Positions 23,870 to 36,851 are shown, counted from the first letter of the stretch. The stretch: 64,000 nucleotides of DNA from Branchiostoma floridae (GCF_000003815.2 NC_049987.1:1264065-1328064); one strand, 5' to 3'. Made by a program: numbers and translations. The notes: a model not told the origin generated them from the sequence alone.

Positions 23870-26230
23870 TTTATCACAAATATACTCGAGTAGTCTCAAC
23901 ATATGGTAAAGTCAGGTCCACTCAAACTAAAACTCTCACAAAATAATACGATACGAACAGTGACACACAGGGAGAGGAACGCGCCTCCACAGAAATGGCG
24001 GGGAAAATGGGAGTTTGGCATGTCTAAAAGAACTGAATAAGCTGAAGATCAAGCAGAACAAGTAATGTAGAGCAGCAGAACAGCAAAATGAACTCACCAG
24101 ATAGAATACAACACAACAACTATGAAATGAGGTTTCCCAACGATCTAAGCAGACAGTAAAGATAGTTGTGAACTGCAAGAACAATAAAGAAGAAAATACA
24201 ATCTGACCACAAGCCACTCACAGCTAAACTGAATTCCACTGAGGGTGTTCTCCTTATATCCACTTATCATTATATCCATCCGCAAGAGCAACTCGTCAGC
24301 TTTAAAATACAAAATAAAAATAAATACACTGTTTTAGCTTTCAGACACGTGTCACATAAATAGTATGAAAAAGTATGAATTATAGGACAATTAATGACCA
24401 TTTGTGGCTGCTATAATCGTCAAGTTTGCTTGAAGAATAGTGTACTATTTTTGGCACATTTATATATATATGGCCAAAGACAGTGGAAAATCACCGAAGG
24501 CTCACGTGACCTGGGCCAGATCAGGTAATATCTGGGGATAATAGCACCTGAACATTAACGAAAAAAATACATCCCCGTGGTTATCCGTCAATTCACATTA
24601 ATGACCATGATCAACAATTTCAATGAATCCCCAATAGAGTAATTATGTCTAAAAGTTATAATTTGGAACAAACCTCAATAATAACAAACCCTTTATACAA
24701 GACATGGATTCGTCCGGACGGATTATGCTAGCCTAATCCGCTTCCCACATGTCAAAAACATAAACAAAGACAAAACAAATGCAAACATATTCCATGGTCA
24801 TGCAGCCACTCTCTCATTGATCAAATCACTAATCATTATTTTGTTAATGGCTGAAATGCTAATTATGATTGACAGCTGGGATCCGTCGACCAGACTCTCA
24901 CAGGTGTCCTAACACCTGTTGGTGTCTTATCACTGTTCTCGGCTAAGGTTACCCTGTCCTACTGCGACAGAAAAAAGGACCCATTTTTAACAATTTCAAA
25001 TTGTTGGAAGACAATTTCAAATCGTTTAAAACAATATCATATATTTTTGGGTTTTGTTGCTGGCTTATTTTACGTAACAATTTGATTTTTGAGGTATTTC
25101 TTCATTTTAATTTCTGTTTGCACGTGATAACAATGGCGGATTGATATGGCGGAATCACCTAGGTAGTCTGGAGTTTTCTGCCATTGCAGCAGTGTTGTCT
25201 TGGTGCAGGCTTTACTTTGTGTCCGTATCTGTATTGTGCTTTTGTGCTGCAAACTCTCTAACTCTCTAAACAAAGTGTTTGTGTCAAAAGGTAGCTACTG
25301 AATGTTGGTGTTTGGTAGTCTTCTTCTTGGGGTAAAATTTTTTCTGAGGGTCTTGCATTTGCTGAATTACAACTGGACCCTGCTTCACCCCCCCCCCCCC
25401 ATTCCAATCTCGGTCGTAGAAGGCTGCAAGCATTTCTTTATGTGAACGGTTGTTTTTAAGTTCATTTTCCTGGGTTTACTTCTTCTTCTTCCTCCACTCA
25501 TCTTGGGACTTAGTGGATGTATTAGTGTAGATTAGACCCTGTCGCAGAAGGCTGTTAGAATGGTTAATAATCACTCTTCTAAGCAGCAAGTTTATATCTC
25601 AACTTACGGTCGTGTCTGTGTTCCCAGGTGCATATAGTCCGCGATTTTGATAGAAATTTTGCAATTTTTTAATGGATGTTTGTCGGAAATTGCTTGACTT
25701 TAATGTGTGCTTAAAGTTTTGTGTTTATTATAAATCGTACAAAAATACTACCTGGTGTATCAATAACAGAGCTTTGTCCAATTTTGCCGTTAAATATTTA
25801 GCAGTCCGATTGGGATTGTTGTTCTGCCACTTGAAATGGCTTCAATTAACAATGCGGTATTGCACCAATGTGCACCAATGTGGCCGGTTGAGGTGGCGTT
25901 GCTGAAAGACAAGTTACGCGGTGTTGACATTCTGGGAATGAATGGACGTGCGACTTACAGTTGACAGACTGACCATCACGGAAAACGGTAACATCGATGC
26001 TAATCAATGTGGCTGGATCAGTAGGGTCTGGTATGCTCTAAGTGGTGTAGCGCGAGAAAGGATGAGTGATACTATAGACATGGATATCCTGTGACCGGAG
26101 TACGGAGTACAGGTGTTGGCTAGCTGTGATTTACAACTCCTTCGAAATACTCTCTCTACGGAGTTGTGATTCCAACCAATGACAGAATCCAACGTGTGTT
26201 CGCCGGGCCTTTATTGTAGCCCGGCGAGCC
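23870..26230. other. Non-coding; short unassigned frames only
   Basis: The stretch contains C-rich and A-rich patches (a C-run at about 25388-25400) and a palindromic ACAGGTGTCCTAACACCTGT near 24900. A short ATG-started frame of about 43 codons lies at 25837-25967, and another of 50 codons at 25942-26094. Neither shows domain features. No RT motifs, RNA genes or splice-flanked exons are supportable. Confidence 0.45.
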
Positions 26231-26260
26231 GGATTCTTCAACTCCCTACCTTCCTAACGC

Positions 26261-26415
26261 ACTTACCTGCGTTTGCGGGCGAAAAACAAGTCCAGAAAAC
26301 CAAAGTTCAGACATAGGAGGGCCAGAAACGAGCGAAAATGACCAAAACCAAACATCCAGTAGCCATCTTGTTTATTTGTTACACTGACGGTGACGGTAGT
26401 GCGCGTGCGCAAGCC
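26261..26415 (-). promoter_or_regulatory. Minus-strand NRF1/YY1 promoter with first-exon donor
   Basis: At 26400-26411 lies a perfect consensus NRF1 site (TGCGCACGCGCA on the minus strand). About 30 bases downstream on the same strand is a YY1-type start element (AAGATGGC, 26362-26369). A strong 5' splice site (CAG/GTAAGT, donor 26266-26261) follows about 95 bases later. NRF1 plus a YY1 ATG-overlapping element is a common TATA-less housekeeping promoter arrangement in animals. Translation from the ATG would give only 19 codons, so the exon may be 5' UTR. The downstream gene (leftwards) was not identified. Confidence 0.5.
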
Positions 26416-28429
26416 TAAGGATGACCCTACATGACCCCCAGCTCCCATTTGGAAATAAACAGCAGCTCATTCGTCTATTGAAGTTTCTTGAGAGAAGAAT
26501 TAATAAATCTAAAGAAATACCTCTAGAAAGAGAGAGGACAAAAGTCTCTCACGATGAATTACAACTTCTTCTTCAGGAACATTCCAGGGACATGTCCTGA
26601 CATGTGTCCTTGAAACTCTCTATATGGAACTGAAGAAGACAGCGAGATTCAAGAGCTCCGGAACGGATCCTACTTTCTATCTTGTGACTTTTAATTCGAA
26701 GATCTTAGTCGATTGGTAATTTTGGGAAATACATAGAGGGAGGCGACCAGACTTCAGAGTTGGTCTCAGATTAATTGGTGATGATGTATGTATATGAGAA
26801 AGTGGGTCGTCGGAGTTTACCAAATCCAAGCCGCTAAAACAAGAATCTGCTACGCCCCCCCCCCCTACACCCCAACACACACATACACACACTTCCTTTG
26901 ACGTTGCTATGCTTCAAATGCACAGGGGGTGCTCTCTAGTAGACGGAGTGGCTGAGGCTAGTTCAGTGTTAGTTGCGATCCAAGCTTTTAGAAATACTGC
27001 ACTTTTGTTGTGGCTTGTACTTTGGTATTTGAAACGGTAAATGGCGGTGGATGGAGCAGTAGAAATTCAGGCCTCACAGGGTGTTCTCTGGTCTTGTGTA
27101 AATACTGGGTAAAACCCCTTTGTGTTGGGGCAATCCACCCAGGGCGCAGTACTATTGTTTTATTTGCCGTTCATCAGGTATCAGGTAACACCTCTCCCTT
27201 GAACTTAACAGGATTAGCTTGAAGGGTGGTTGAATATGGTTGATTATTCCTGTCGATAATGGTTCTTGGGAAATATGTGTATTCAAGACAATCTTTAGTA
27301 GTCCCGACGAGTTTGGGTGATTATGTCGAGGTCGCCTTGATTTCAGCTGCAGATAGGAATCAACCGGCAGGGCTAGGAGACTTTGTCTAAATTTCTGAAG
27401 AATTGAAAGTCTGTTGGCTGCTCTATTTTATAGTATATCCCATCCCAAGTCCAAGATTAGTTAAGTGGCGTTTATCTGAGAATTTGGACTGTTAAGTACA
27501 TTTAAAACAAACCTGGCCGCACTCTTGTAAACCGCTTCTAGGGCGTATAAAGGGTAAGGGTCCGGAAGAAAGTTCAAGGAAAGGGCGAGGAACGGCCATA
27601 GTGGAGGAGCTTGAGATCTTGCTGACTGCTCCCCGCGCTTGTCATGGTTTCATTTATTTACTTGATTCCTTGCTACTACGAACAATAGCATTGATATCGT
27701 GCATCCTGTTAATACCTCTTTACAGGCTTTGCCAGGCTGTCGTGCTTCCGTTAACTGTAAACCTTATCTGGAGACTATATAGGTACTGATTTATGACTGT
27801 TTGCCTGTTGAGGTACATGGTACATATCCAGGGCCATCTTGATCAGCTAATGGGGGGCTGACCCGTATGCATTCTCTAAATTCAGCAAGACCACTGTCAG
27901 AATACCTGAATGTATGTTCCAGCCTGAGAACCTTGGAAGCCCCCCTTTTTGTATTGACGTGTCTATGTACTTGTTTCTTAACATGAAGTTTAGTAGTCCT
28001 AGCCAATACTGCGAAGAAGGTCTTACATTCAACAGATGGCAATGTGTTCTAAACTGCTTTACTCCCTTTGCTTTTTTCTTGCTTTGGGCACTAAGCATCC
28101 TTCCATGTCCGGGGATTTTGTTCTTTCTTCACAGTACTAGTACCTTCCGCTTTATTAGCTTTGGGCATACCGAGGCTAGATGTTCGGCTGAAAGAACTAA
28201 CACCATAAAGAATTTTACAAGAAGTCACGCAAACACAACGCTATAAAAATGACATTTTGTCTCATTCTTTTATTGCAACTTTCTTAAATTTGCATTCAGT
28301 TTTCTTCATACTTTACAGCATTTCGTTTCATTTTGCATTTTCTGTACATTCCATTTTTTTCAATTATGCATTATATTAACCCGTTTTATTTGGTGGATTT
28401 CCTAAAATATAGTGTTCTTGCAGGAGAAA

Positions 28430-28468
28430 AAAACGCCTCACAACGCTTGGAGCGTTGTGAGGCGTTTT
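28430..28468. repeat. Perfect 18-bp-arm hairpin
   Basis: AAAACGCCTCACAACGCT, a TGG loop, then the exact reverse complement. The stem is 18 base pairs without mismatch and the loop is 3 nucleotides. It is isolated, with no similar copy elsewhere in the window. Confidence 0.9.
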
Positions 28469-28538
28469 CCTCCCACCACCGGTTGGTAAAAGTTTAGCTT
28501 TTAGATGCCCTTTTGTGCATGCCTTACGATCATCAGCT

Positions 28539-28573
28539 CGTCTACATCTACATCTACATCTACATCTACATGG
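28539..28573. repeat. (CTACAT)n short microsatellite
   Basis: About five to six perfect hexamer units of CTACAT. Confidence 0.9.
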
Positions 28574-29269
28574 GAGTACCCCCCTAATGGCCCACCATAG
28601 GGCATCGTAGGCGGCGAGGGAGGGGGGTGGGGTGGTTTGAGGTCCCTGGTTATGGCGGGCAGGCCGCCTGCCTGGGACGGAAGCAATCAACGTTGGGAGC
28701 ACTTACAGCCGTGCCAGGCAGGGCAGCAGTTGAATTTGGTGTTGTGTTATCTTCCACGGGGCAGGTGACAGTTGCTCTCCTTCTGTAACAGGGATGATGT
28801 CAGGAGATAATCTTCCCATGTCGTTCAGTCTGTCCAGGATACTACCACACGTTGTTATGACGGTGAGAAGCTAAATATTGTAGAGCACAAGACAAACAAA
28901 TGCTGAATCAGGAGTCAAGACTGATAGTCATTGTCAATCCTTCCTTTATATGTCTCTCTAAAGCATTAAAACAAGAGTTCTTATGCACTTACCTTCCCCA
29001 TCAATCTACCAAACAAGCCAAATTAATAACTTTTTCCAAAGTCAGTCGGCAGCAAGCCGAATACATGATGTCCAGAAGATAAAGATGACAAAAGCTGCTT
29101 CTGCTAGACCTTCAACTCATATGTAAGACCCAGAGTGGACCAAATGTTTTCCATGGTATTGTACAAAAGGAGAGAAAATGGATAAAAGGACATAGCAAAT
29201 CTCAAGCTCAAACAAGGTGATTATGGAAAATTACTTTTGTGTTACTCTTGTGTCTGTGCCCTTGCTCAG

Positions 29270-29471
29270 GCCGGATGTTTTTGCACGAGGCGACGTGCAA
29301 CCATTTCCACCTCAGTGGGTACCTTCCGTGGTCACGTGTTGTGGCAATAATGACCGCCACTTGGTCATGGACGATGCCGTTCACCGTTCTGGGATGAGCC
29401 TCTTGGTCACCCAGCCAAGACAGTTCCACAAGCATGCACTCACAGGACACCAGAGACACCCTTTCTATTCG
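29270..29471 (+). CDS. Probable internal exon, unknown protein
   Basis: A 202-base open segment after a good acceptor (CCTTGCTCAG ending 29269) and before a donor (GTTAGT from 29472). Entry phase is 2 and exit phase 0. The 67 residues are rich in Pro, His and Trp (QPFPPQWVPSVVTCC, then FHKHALTGHQRHPFYS). The exit phase matches the next exon at 29658. GC content is clearly above the flanks. No family is recognised, and no plausible start exon in the right phase was found upstream. Confidence 0.5.
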
Positions 29472-29657
29472 GTTAGTCTTGTTTAAAGGCATAATAGTTG
29501 TAGCCATGACATATTTTACACTGGTTATAACCAGGGCGTATACACCATACGGCTTTACATGGACGGACCAGTTCTAACTGGTACCGGGGCCGTCGACAGG
29601 TAGCTGAGGTGGTGACATGAATGGGCGCGCCGTGGCGTGTTTCTTTCACTTCTGCAG

Positions 29658-29712
29658 AGTATTTTGAACGGCTGCCTGGTCCGGGTCTCCTACGACAAGG
29701 TCACCAGTGACT
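29658..29712 (+). CDS. Probable internal exon, continues the 29270 exon
   Basis: A 55-base exon between TTCTGCAG (ending 29657) and GTAAGT (from 29713). Entry phase 0, exit phase 1. It encodes SILNGCLVRVSYDKVTSD. Both splice sites are close to consensus and the phase fits the preceding exon across a 186-base intron. The gene's continuation to the right was not found. Confidence 0.5.
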
Positions 29713-29719
29713 GTAAGTC

Positions 29720-32340
29720 TCCTGCCCCTTCAGACAGCTGTCCCTCAAATGCAACCGTGGAGTACTCCCATCACTTAGCCGATTAGTATCCAGACTTTGT
29801 CGCTGCCTCAGCTTTAAGACCATAGGATTGCCGTTATCGTCGGCGGATCGAACGCATAAGACCGTCTCGTGGCAGTTTTGTTAGCCCATCAGTCGGCTGC
29901 GGTTTATTGCGCCCACACATTTATTTTTACAGAGATCCACCAATGGAGACTTTTCGCTGTATTCTGCAACCGCTTCCATGGCCTTGATCCATGGTCATGT
30001 GTACCTGTCTCTGACAGTTTCTTTGAGTGGAAGATCTTGATTACGGCGAGAATGTGCTTCAATACCGCATATTTCAAGTAGATCATGCCCCAGTGGATGA
30101 ACCGTGGTTGTAGTCCTTGTTCTTTACACAGACAGTATCAGTCACATGCCTTTCCCTGGCTAGACATTTTTTGCCGTTTCAACTGAAATGCCTTGTGAAA
30201 TGACCCCTGAAAAAACATTTAGTAGTGTCCCGAACAATATGTGGGTCAGCTGTATCACTATTAATATTGAAGACTTCATTCATAGTTTCAATGGTTTCCA
30301 GATGAAATGATGTGTCCTCTAATAAAGATGCATTAAATTTCCATTACCCCTTTCCCTGAATAAACTCTACAGCTGCAATAGCGGTTAATTTATGGTCAGC
30401 TTTAAAATTATATTTGCAGTAATACATTCGTTTTCCCTGCATTCGTTTTTTCAGTGCAAAGCTGAGAAATGATCTATTCCACTAGCTTAATTTTGCGCCG
30501 CCAAGTATACCTGATGTTATCGGGATGTTGAAAACGCCATACGTCATCAATGTAGTGCGGTAAGATGTGGCATAGCCGCACGCCACTGTCCATCCGTTTA
30601 CTGGCGGCCGGGATATCCTTCCTTCTTAAAAAAATCTAACAACGAGTACATAGTAGGCATAGTCTATAGATATTCAGTTCAGTAGATATAGATGAAATAG
30701 ATATTACCAAGATCAAATTAAAGTTTGTAGAAACACTAGTAGGTTCACCTTGCCGTCCAGACGTTTACTGGCGGCACGGTGATCCTTTCAGACACCGTCC
30801 TTGGAATATACGACATTGCTTCGTAGCCCGGAACTTCTCAAGAGCCCGACAGAAGTAGAAATGTTCTATTGCTGGCTCTTCGATGTCAATCATCATCAGT
30901 ATTTTCAGATTATCCGCCTTCAGAGGTGCTCTACTTTTCGTTTTTATACGGTCCTCCACACTGACCTCCGTTCACATGGCGCACTGCTCGTTGAGATGAC
31001 ACTGACGGCAATTCAGCAGTTTGGTGGCTTGTGGCAGGCAGTCAGCATGGCATAATTAGGCAAGTCGTCTTTACCAAGCCAGGGAAGGTGGTCTTTCGGT
31101 AGTTATTGTGCACAAGTTCTTTGAATGTAGAATAATCCGACTATGGGTTGCCGTCCAGCGGGGAACATGTGCTCTAGGATGGCCCCAAGCTCGTCAGGAT
31201 CGCTGCATCTCCTCTGAGCCTTTAGAGCAGAGAAGCATTGCCAGTGTCAAGTTAGTCAATTCTCATCTTCACCACACGTCGAAATATGTACTTATTGCTA
31301 CTTTCAGTTTCTGCGTGGTCCACCTGTAGGATTCTACGTCTGTTGTTCGTTAGCTCTGTTATGAATATTTTTGTATGGTTCAGGGGCAATTTGTTGTGTT
31401 CCGTTGCGGCTTAGCCTCTGCAGCAGAGTAGCTGCCAGTAATGACAGATAGACGAAGTTGGCAGTGAGCTGACCGGTTGACTGTACTGCTGGGCTGACAT
31501 TGCATTTGTTCGTAGGGCTTTACCTCTTTTCTTCCAACTTGGGTTCACATTGGCATATTGGGACATTAAGGCACGGGAATGGGGAACTGGTATAAAGGCA
31601 CGTTCTTTGTGGTAACTCCCTTGAACAGGCAAAGACTTGTAGACTGCTACTTGTTGACTTGAGTCGAGTCATATTAAATCCTTCCTAAATCCAAATGAAG
31701 TTCATACATAGATGATGACGTTGGGGTGATCACAACATAGCGCACATTAAAATGACGTCTCCAAGTTTATGCCTCGCACAAGTTGTGCAAAGTTCTTACA
31801 GGTTAGGTGGAGTTTGTGAAGTGGAAGCACGACCCATTGTCCGTTTAACATAACTTAGCGCTGGTAGGCTCTGTGGTTTTCTGGCTCCCAGCATCAGATG
31901 AATGTATCGGAACTTTTCCTGTTGTTCGGGTTGAAAAGAAGATCCTCTTGACTACCGTGCGGTAGCACACAGCCAGTCTCCAGTAAAGATCCTGTATAAA
32001 ACTTTAAAGCATTTTGCAAAGCATTTCTATGAAGCTTATACGTGAGCAACAAAAATAAATATAGTTATGGATATATTACAAGCTAAAAAAATTAAAAATA
32101 CTAAATGCATTCATATGAAACTCTTAAAGTATATTGCAAACAAAGGTCAGTGTTATCACATTGTTACGAAGATTATATGCGAGCAAAAAGTTAAACAGAA
32201 TGTGTGAGCAAAAAGTTAAACAGAAATTAATATAGTACCGCTAAAATATTACAAGATAATTTTTAGACCTGAGTATCACCATTAGAAAAAATATACAAAG
32301 CAAAAAAAAATTATACAAAAGCAGTGGCAAACAAGAGAAC
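29720..32340. other. No gene recognised
   Basis: Non-coding sequence with scattered short frames (for example 30765-30959 minus and 31108-31329 plus) that lack domain or splice support. A motif around GTTTACTGGCGGC is repeated near 30596 and 30765 with matching flanks, suggesting a small dispersed or tandem repeat. Confidence 0.4.
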
Positions 32341-32354
32341 TAAAGAAATACCTT

Positions 32355-32610
32355 TCTCTTCAGCAGGTGCACCAACAGGTACAGGAGCAGGTGAACTCTT
32401 TCGCCGTTTTGCTTCTGCCGGCGGTGCCAGCCCTCTGTGTCGTTGTTTGTGCGCTCCGGTTCCATGAATAAAACCTACTCGCTTACCTCCCCAACGATGC
32501 TCTGCATCCAGCTGGTTTGCACATACGTCGTCTGGCGGGGGTCGTCGTCATTGGTCACCTTCTCGATCTCACACAGTGCTTCCAATGTCGGCCAAACATG
32601 CTCCTGTGGC
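32355..32610 (-). pseudogene. MULE/FLYWCH-type transposase C-terminal remnant
   Basis: Read on the minus strand, this encodes the region after the catalytic core of MULE-like transposases, which cut and paste DNA via a DDE RNase-H-like fold. After an acceptor (GCCACAG at about 32606) come VWPTLEALCEIEKV and then YVQTSWMQSIVGE up to a GTAAGC. The hallmark RTNNDTEGWHRR then appears near 32440, with a hydrophobic LLLYLLVHLL helix. The TNN..EGWH motif is typical of this family, C-terminal to the DDE domain. A frame break or tiny intron separates the two parts. The DDE domain itself is not found adjacent. Confidence 0.6.
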
Positions 32611-33849
32611 AGCATTTATTAGTAGGCCGTGTAAGTTCCTCAGCAGTCTGTGTACCCCCTCACGTCGTCGGTATGTCTCCTGAAGTCCGATATAATACAA
32701 AAATACAAAACGCTCTTTATTACACGAACACTATAGCGTCTACTAATTCGTGTAGGAAGTAAAAATATTACATGTATCAAGCAAGCTATCTAACTGCAAT
32801 AATTTTACATACCTAACTCCTGAATCTAAAGGTGGACCGATTGTGTCAAATGGAAGGCCCCCATGACACTGTCCTCAGTCAACAGACCCGTGCTATCGTC
32901 CGGGGTTGCTGCAGACTGCGATGTGGCAACGGACTGAACAGTGTAAGTTATGTTAGAGAGAACATATATGGATCCGGTGACATCACCAGAAAATAAGCTG
33001 TGGGGTGGCGTAGACTTGGGAAGTGCGGAAGAGTTGTTAGTTGGGCCAATGTGATGTCTGTGAAAAGAATGCGTGTTGGTCAAGATCTGCCACAGAAGTC
33101 CGTTTTGGTCTGCTACCATTTATTTTTGTTTCCTAGATCTCGGCAACAAGTCCCTCGACCTTGTTAAGTGAATGTGATGTGTTGTGTTCACCTATCGGCG
33201 TCCTGGTGTAAGTACGCGACAGTGTGGCTAACGAAACAAATCCCAAAGACGTCCAATTTGTTAATTAGACAAATTCCCAATAAACACTATCAACGTTCAT
33301 GCCTTTCCCGTTTCAGATGGCCCAAACCCGCTAAAAGTGGCTTATAAAATCGATGTACTTATAACCCGTTTCCTTGTGCAGGTAAACACACGGCAACAAC
33401 AAAGTGTGACTCACGAAACAAAAGCTAAAAAATATATATAGAAGTGAATTTTTTTTCTAATTTCGAAAAATTATTGTATCTTTGTACACTATTTTCAAAT
33501 ATGAAATTTACCCAGTGATGACCGCAAAAACTCAAAATTGGTGCAGCGAATCAAGAAGCGCCTGGAAGCTGCTGTGCAGAGACGCTACTTGTCGTTTGTG
33601 AGAGTGCTGCATCTCCCTCAGTTTCTTGCAATGAGAGGCCACAATTGTCTATGTGTCTTATTCGCCTGGACCGGGAGAGGGGTTGCTGACCTCGCTGACA
33701 TGAGTTGGAGGGGGTGGTGTGGGGTACTACGATTGTATTTAGCCAGGTCCTCGAACAGCTGGCGTCATGAAAAGTTTTGGGCTTGCAACGCTTCACCTCC
33801 CATGCCATTTGTTTATCTTGTATTTTGCCTAAGAATTCTCGCAGTTCTA

Positions 33850-34262
33850 GTAGGCACCAAGTGTTCTGGTCAGCCTTGAGTGGACTTTTGCAATCAGTCG
33901 GTGGATCTGGACCTCTAGTGACTTGAGCGTTTCACCCAGTTTGCGAGACAAGGTAAAAAGCTCGGGTTCAAAGTGGCTAGGGTCGTTGGGTGGACTATAA
34001 GTTTTACGCAGAAAGTCTAGTGCTAGGTCACAAAGCCCGTTTTTGAGGACGCCTTGGCCGTGTTGTAGGTTTATAGGGCACCACTTGAGAGGTGACGGAT
34101 TAGCATGGTCTGGCTGAGATGGTCGTCCTATTCTCCATAGGATCTGTCTGCGTTGAAGTGGATTTCAAATTCCTCCCAAGTTGTGTCTGGGACACCGTCG
34201 TAGCTGCACATTAGTCTGAGGATAATCCTAAGGAGAGTGGTTGGGGGACGGCGTCGGCAAAC
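33850..34262 (-). pseudogene. Unassigned coding remnant
   Basis: On the minus strand a frame without ATG runs for about 95 codons (34142-33855). It has coding-like composition: NLQHGQGVLKNGLCDLALDF, then LSRKLGETLKSLEVQIHRLI. It ends at a TAG. A second frame just upstream (34262-34145) carries PPTTLLRIILRLMCSYDG and TWEEFEIHFNAD, and would continue into the first after one frameshift near 34145. The protein is helical and unrecognised. It sits between two MULE-derived segments on the same strand, so it may be a transposon-encoded accessory protein. Confidence 0.4.
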
Positions 34263-34679
34263 TGCCCTTAGACTAGTGAGGGGGGTGGGACTGTTTTGGT
34301 GGCGGGCCAGGGTTGAGGGGTTAATAAAGGCCCGTCGTAGAAAGCGCGAGTGATCTGGTGAGACTTGCTACACCGTATACATTTCAAATCGTTCCAACGT
34401 GCTACTAGTGTCCAATTCATTACCAATTTTGTATCGGTAAACACACGGCAACAGCAGATTGAAGCCAACGTGCCAAACGTCTAAAAATTTCTGTCCCTTC
34501 ATTTTTCCACCGTTGGAGGGCACCGGTTACGCCTGTTCTTTCTTTCATCTTTGCTATAGACGAGTCGCCTGGGCATTCTAAATCGCCTGTTCAAATCGTC
34601 GTTTATGGTTCTCCTCGGACAGTGTACATCGTATATCCCGGTGTGTTCTGAACCTAGCAAAGTCGTATGTAAGCTTTTA

Positions 34680-35384
34680 CTCACCAGATACTTGCTCTTT
34701 CAATCTTGCAGTACCACCCTTGGACTAGTTCAGATAGTTTATGTAAGTGGCCGAGTAGTGGCTGAGGTTTAATTCCAACGGCAACGTTTAAGACATGATT
34801 GGCGGATTCAGCATTGTTGTTTGCCCATTTTGTCTTGATTAGAAAGTATGTACGTGAGGTAGTGTTGGACTGAAGAAGGTGAACAACTTGTTTCTGGAAG
34901 TATAGACTGAAGTTCCCTGCATTTGCGAGCTCCTCCGCATGCTGAAGACTTCCTCGTAGACTACCCTGCTGGTGGCTGCAGTTAAGCCGTTTATGCCATA
35001 AATTGCATTAATGACCGGTCGTCTTGCGACATCGCTCATGCCAACTTTACGTTGCATATGTTTGGAACAATTTTTACGGATATGCCGATGGCAGTGGATC
35101 TGGTGACGTCCAGGCCATGGTCTTGCTATTGCTGTCCGAAGATATCTCTTGCTGTCGCTGCCTACCACTGGCATAGATGGCGGGCTGTCTAACTTACTAC
35201 GGATGTGGTCGAAGAACACACTGTAGTCTACGGTCTTGGACCCCCCGTGAACATACATTTGGCCAAAGAAAATGGGCTGCTCTCCATTGCCTCTGCGCAC
35301 TACAGCGTGTTTTAAGGTTGTCACGGTCACGTGAAATGGTCCAAGATTAAATATATTGTCCACTCCAAGGACTGTTTTCTGCAT
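34680..35384 (-). pseudogene. MULE-like transposase DDE domain, copy 1
   Basis: The minus-strand frame 35384-34839 contains the order expected of a MULE-type transposase. VLGVDNIFNLG carries the first catalytic Asp. RRGNGEQPIFFGQMYVHG and Y..FF follow. MPVVGSDS carries the second Asp, and HCHRHIRKNC is the C-x-H family motif. After a frame break near 34850 the helical segment with WANNNAESANHVL follows (about 34800), where the third acidic residue is expected. Frame breaks and lack of the N-terminal part make this a dead copy. It is collinear with copy 2 at 37700-39283, in the same orientation. Confidence 0.65.
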
Positions 35385-36851
35385 TAATGCTCAAACAACA
35401 AAATCTCTTCAGGTCATGTATCTGTTTATCTTTGTACAGGGTGACAACTGTTTCCTGGGCCTGTAAGAGTGAAAATGGCAACATTCAATAAACAACAGGT
35501 ATATACTTGACAAAATAGGGTCAGCAATTCAGAATTCAGAACTTCTGGGTAGTTCTGGGTGTGCCTTATATGTTTTTTTTAGATTACTCCTGTCAATGTG
35601 TACAAAATTACTGCTTTCTGTTTGTAGTTTGCCCCTGCAACGGAATTTGCTCCTTCAGGATACTAATCATGATGGAACAAGGTTTGGGCATGTTTTATTC
35701 TACTAGAATTATCAAATACCTAAAAATCGCATTTCCATGTAATCTCTATAATGTAGTTTTTTAATGAAAACACAAAAAACACAGATGACTAGTCCGTGTA
35801 CATACTCAAAAGCTAGCAAACGTATAAGCAATTAATCATCGGTATATTATTACAGTTGCGTCATGTATTGATCTAAACAATTTATCTTTTCCTTGGTGCA
35901 ATTACATAAATATAAATGTGTGACATTTCTCAACAATCCCAAGTTTCTCTGCATTGAGCCGTCCAAACTCAAATATAACTCATTTGAAAGCTAAACCTAC
36001 CGATTTTTCCATTGTTTCTCCAAACACCGAGTCTGGATAATTTGACTTTTCATGTGGTTGTTTCAAACAGGGCACTCTTTTCTTGCATTTCTCCGATGAC
36101 CACTTCGCTCTTTCGAACACAGTGAAGTCCATCACTGTCCTTTGTAACTATTTGAGCAGAACAACATTGCAATCGATCAGTGTTTGTTTCGTTTCATGCC
36201 CAGTTCACACATGCTACCATGTGTAACTATCTATACGGCACGGTTGGCTTACTTTGTCAGAGTATAACTGTCCTGATTAACCAATAGTGTCACACAATTG
36301 CACAAAACACATTCTTACGCAAGTATTGTAGGACCCTGTTATTCATTCCGTACAGTGTTCTTTCTATAGCTGACAAATATGTAGGACTGGGGCTGCCTGG
36401 TAAAACTGGCGCCGCCTGTTGGTCTGGAGCCGTCCGGCTTCCCATCGTTGGTATCAGGGCCATTTACAAGCCACAGTAAAAGTTTTAGCAAAGATTCGCC
36501 TTAATTCGTTCCTGCATGCACGCCACACCAGGCCGCACCACGACTATCATATAAAGGAAGAAAGACCCTACATAGATAAATCCGTGCATATGCCTCTTGC
36601 ATACCGACAGACAATTTCCATACCTGGCTTACCATCTTCCGACCAAAAGCCCCCCCCCCCCCAAAAAAAAAACAACAACACTCAAAAGTGACTTAAAAGC
36701 CACAACCTTTTCCTTTTAACCGTAACACCGCTCTTTAAAACCGCTACACAGCTCTCTCATTTCCTCGGTCTCCTTAAGACTCTCCGTCCACTGTTCGGTC
36801 GGTCCTGCTTGACGAGCCTTGAGAGAGTGAAGCTTGTCCCGGCGTGGCACT

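Larger units (their letters stand above)
26450..28790. other. Mostly non-coding
   Basis: Contains a C-run with a CA-rich microsatellite (about 26857-26892), an unassigned 62-codon frame (27601-27789), the hairpin at 28430-28468 and a TACATC hexamer array. I see no recognisable gene. Confidence 0.45.

Noticed and set aside
28792-28862. Small ATG-bearing exon as first exon of the 29270 gene
   Set aside because: Splice signals look fair, but its exit phase 0 does not match the entry phase 2 of the exon at 29270.
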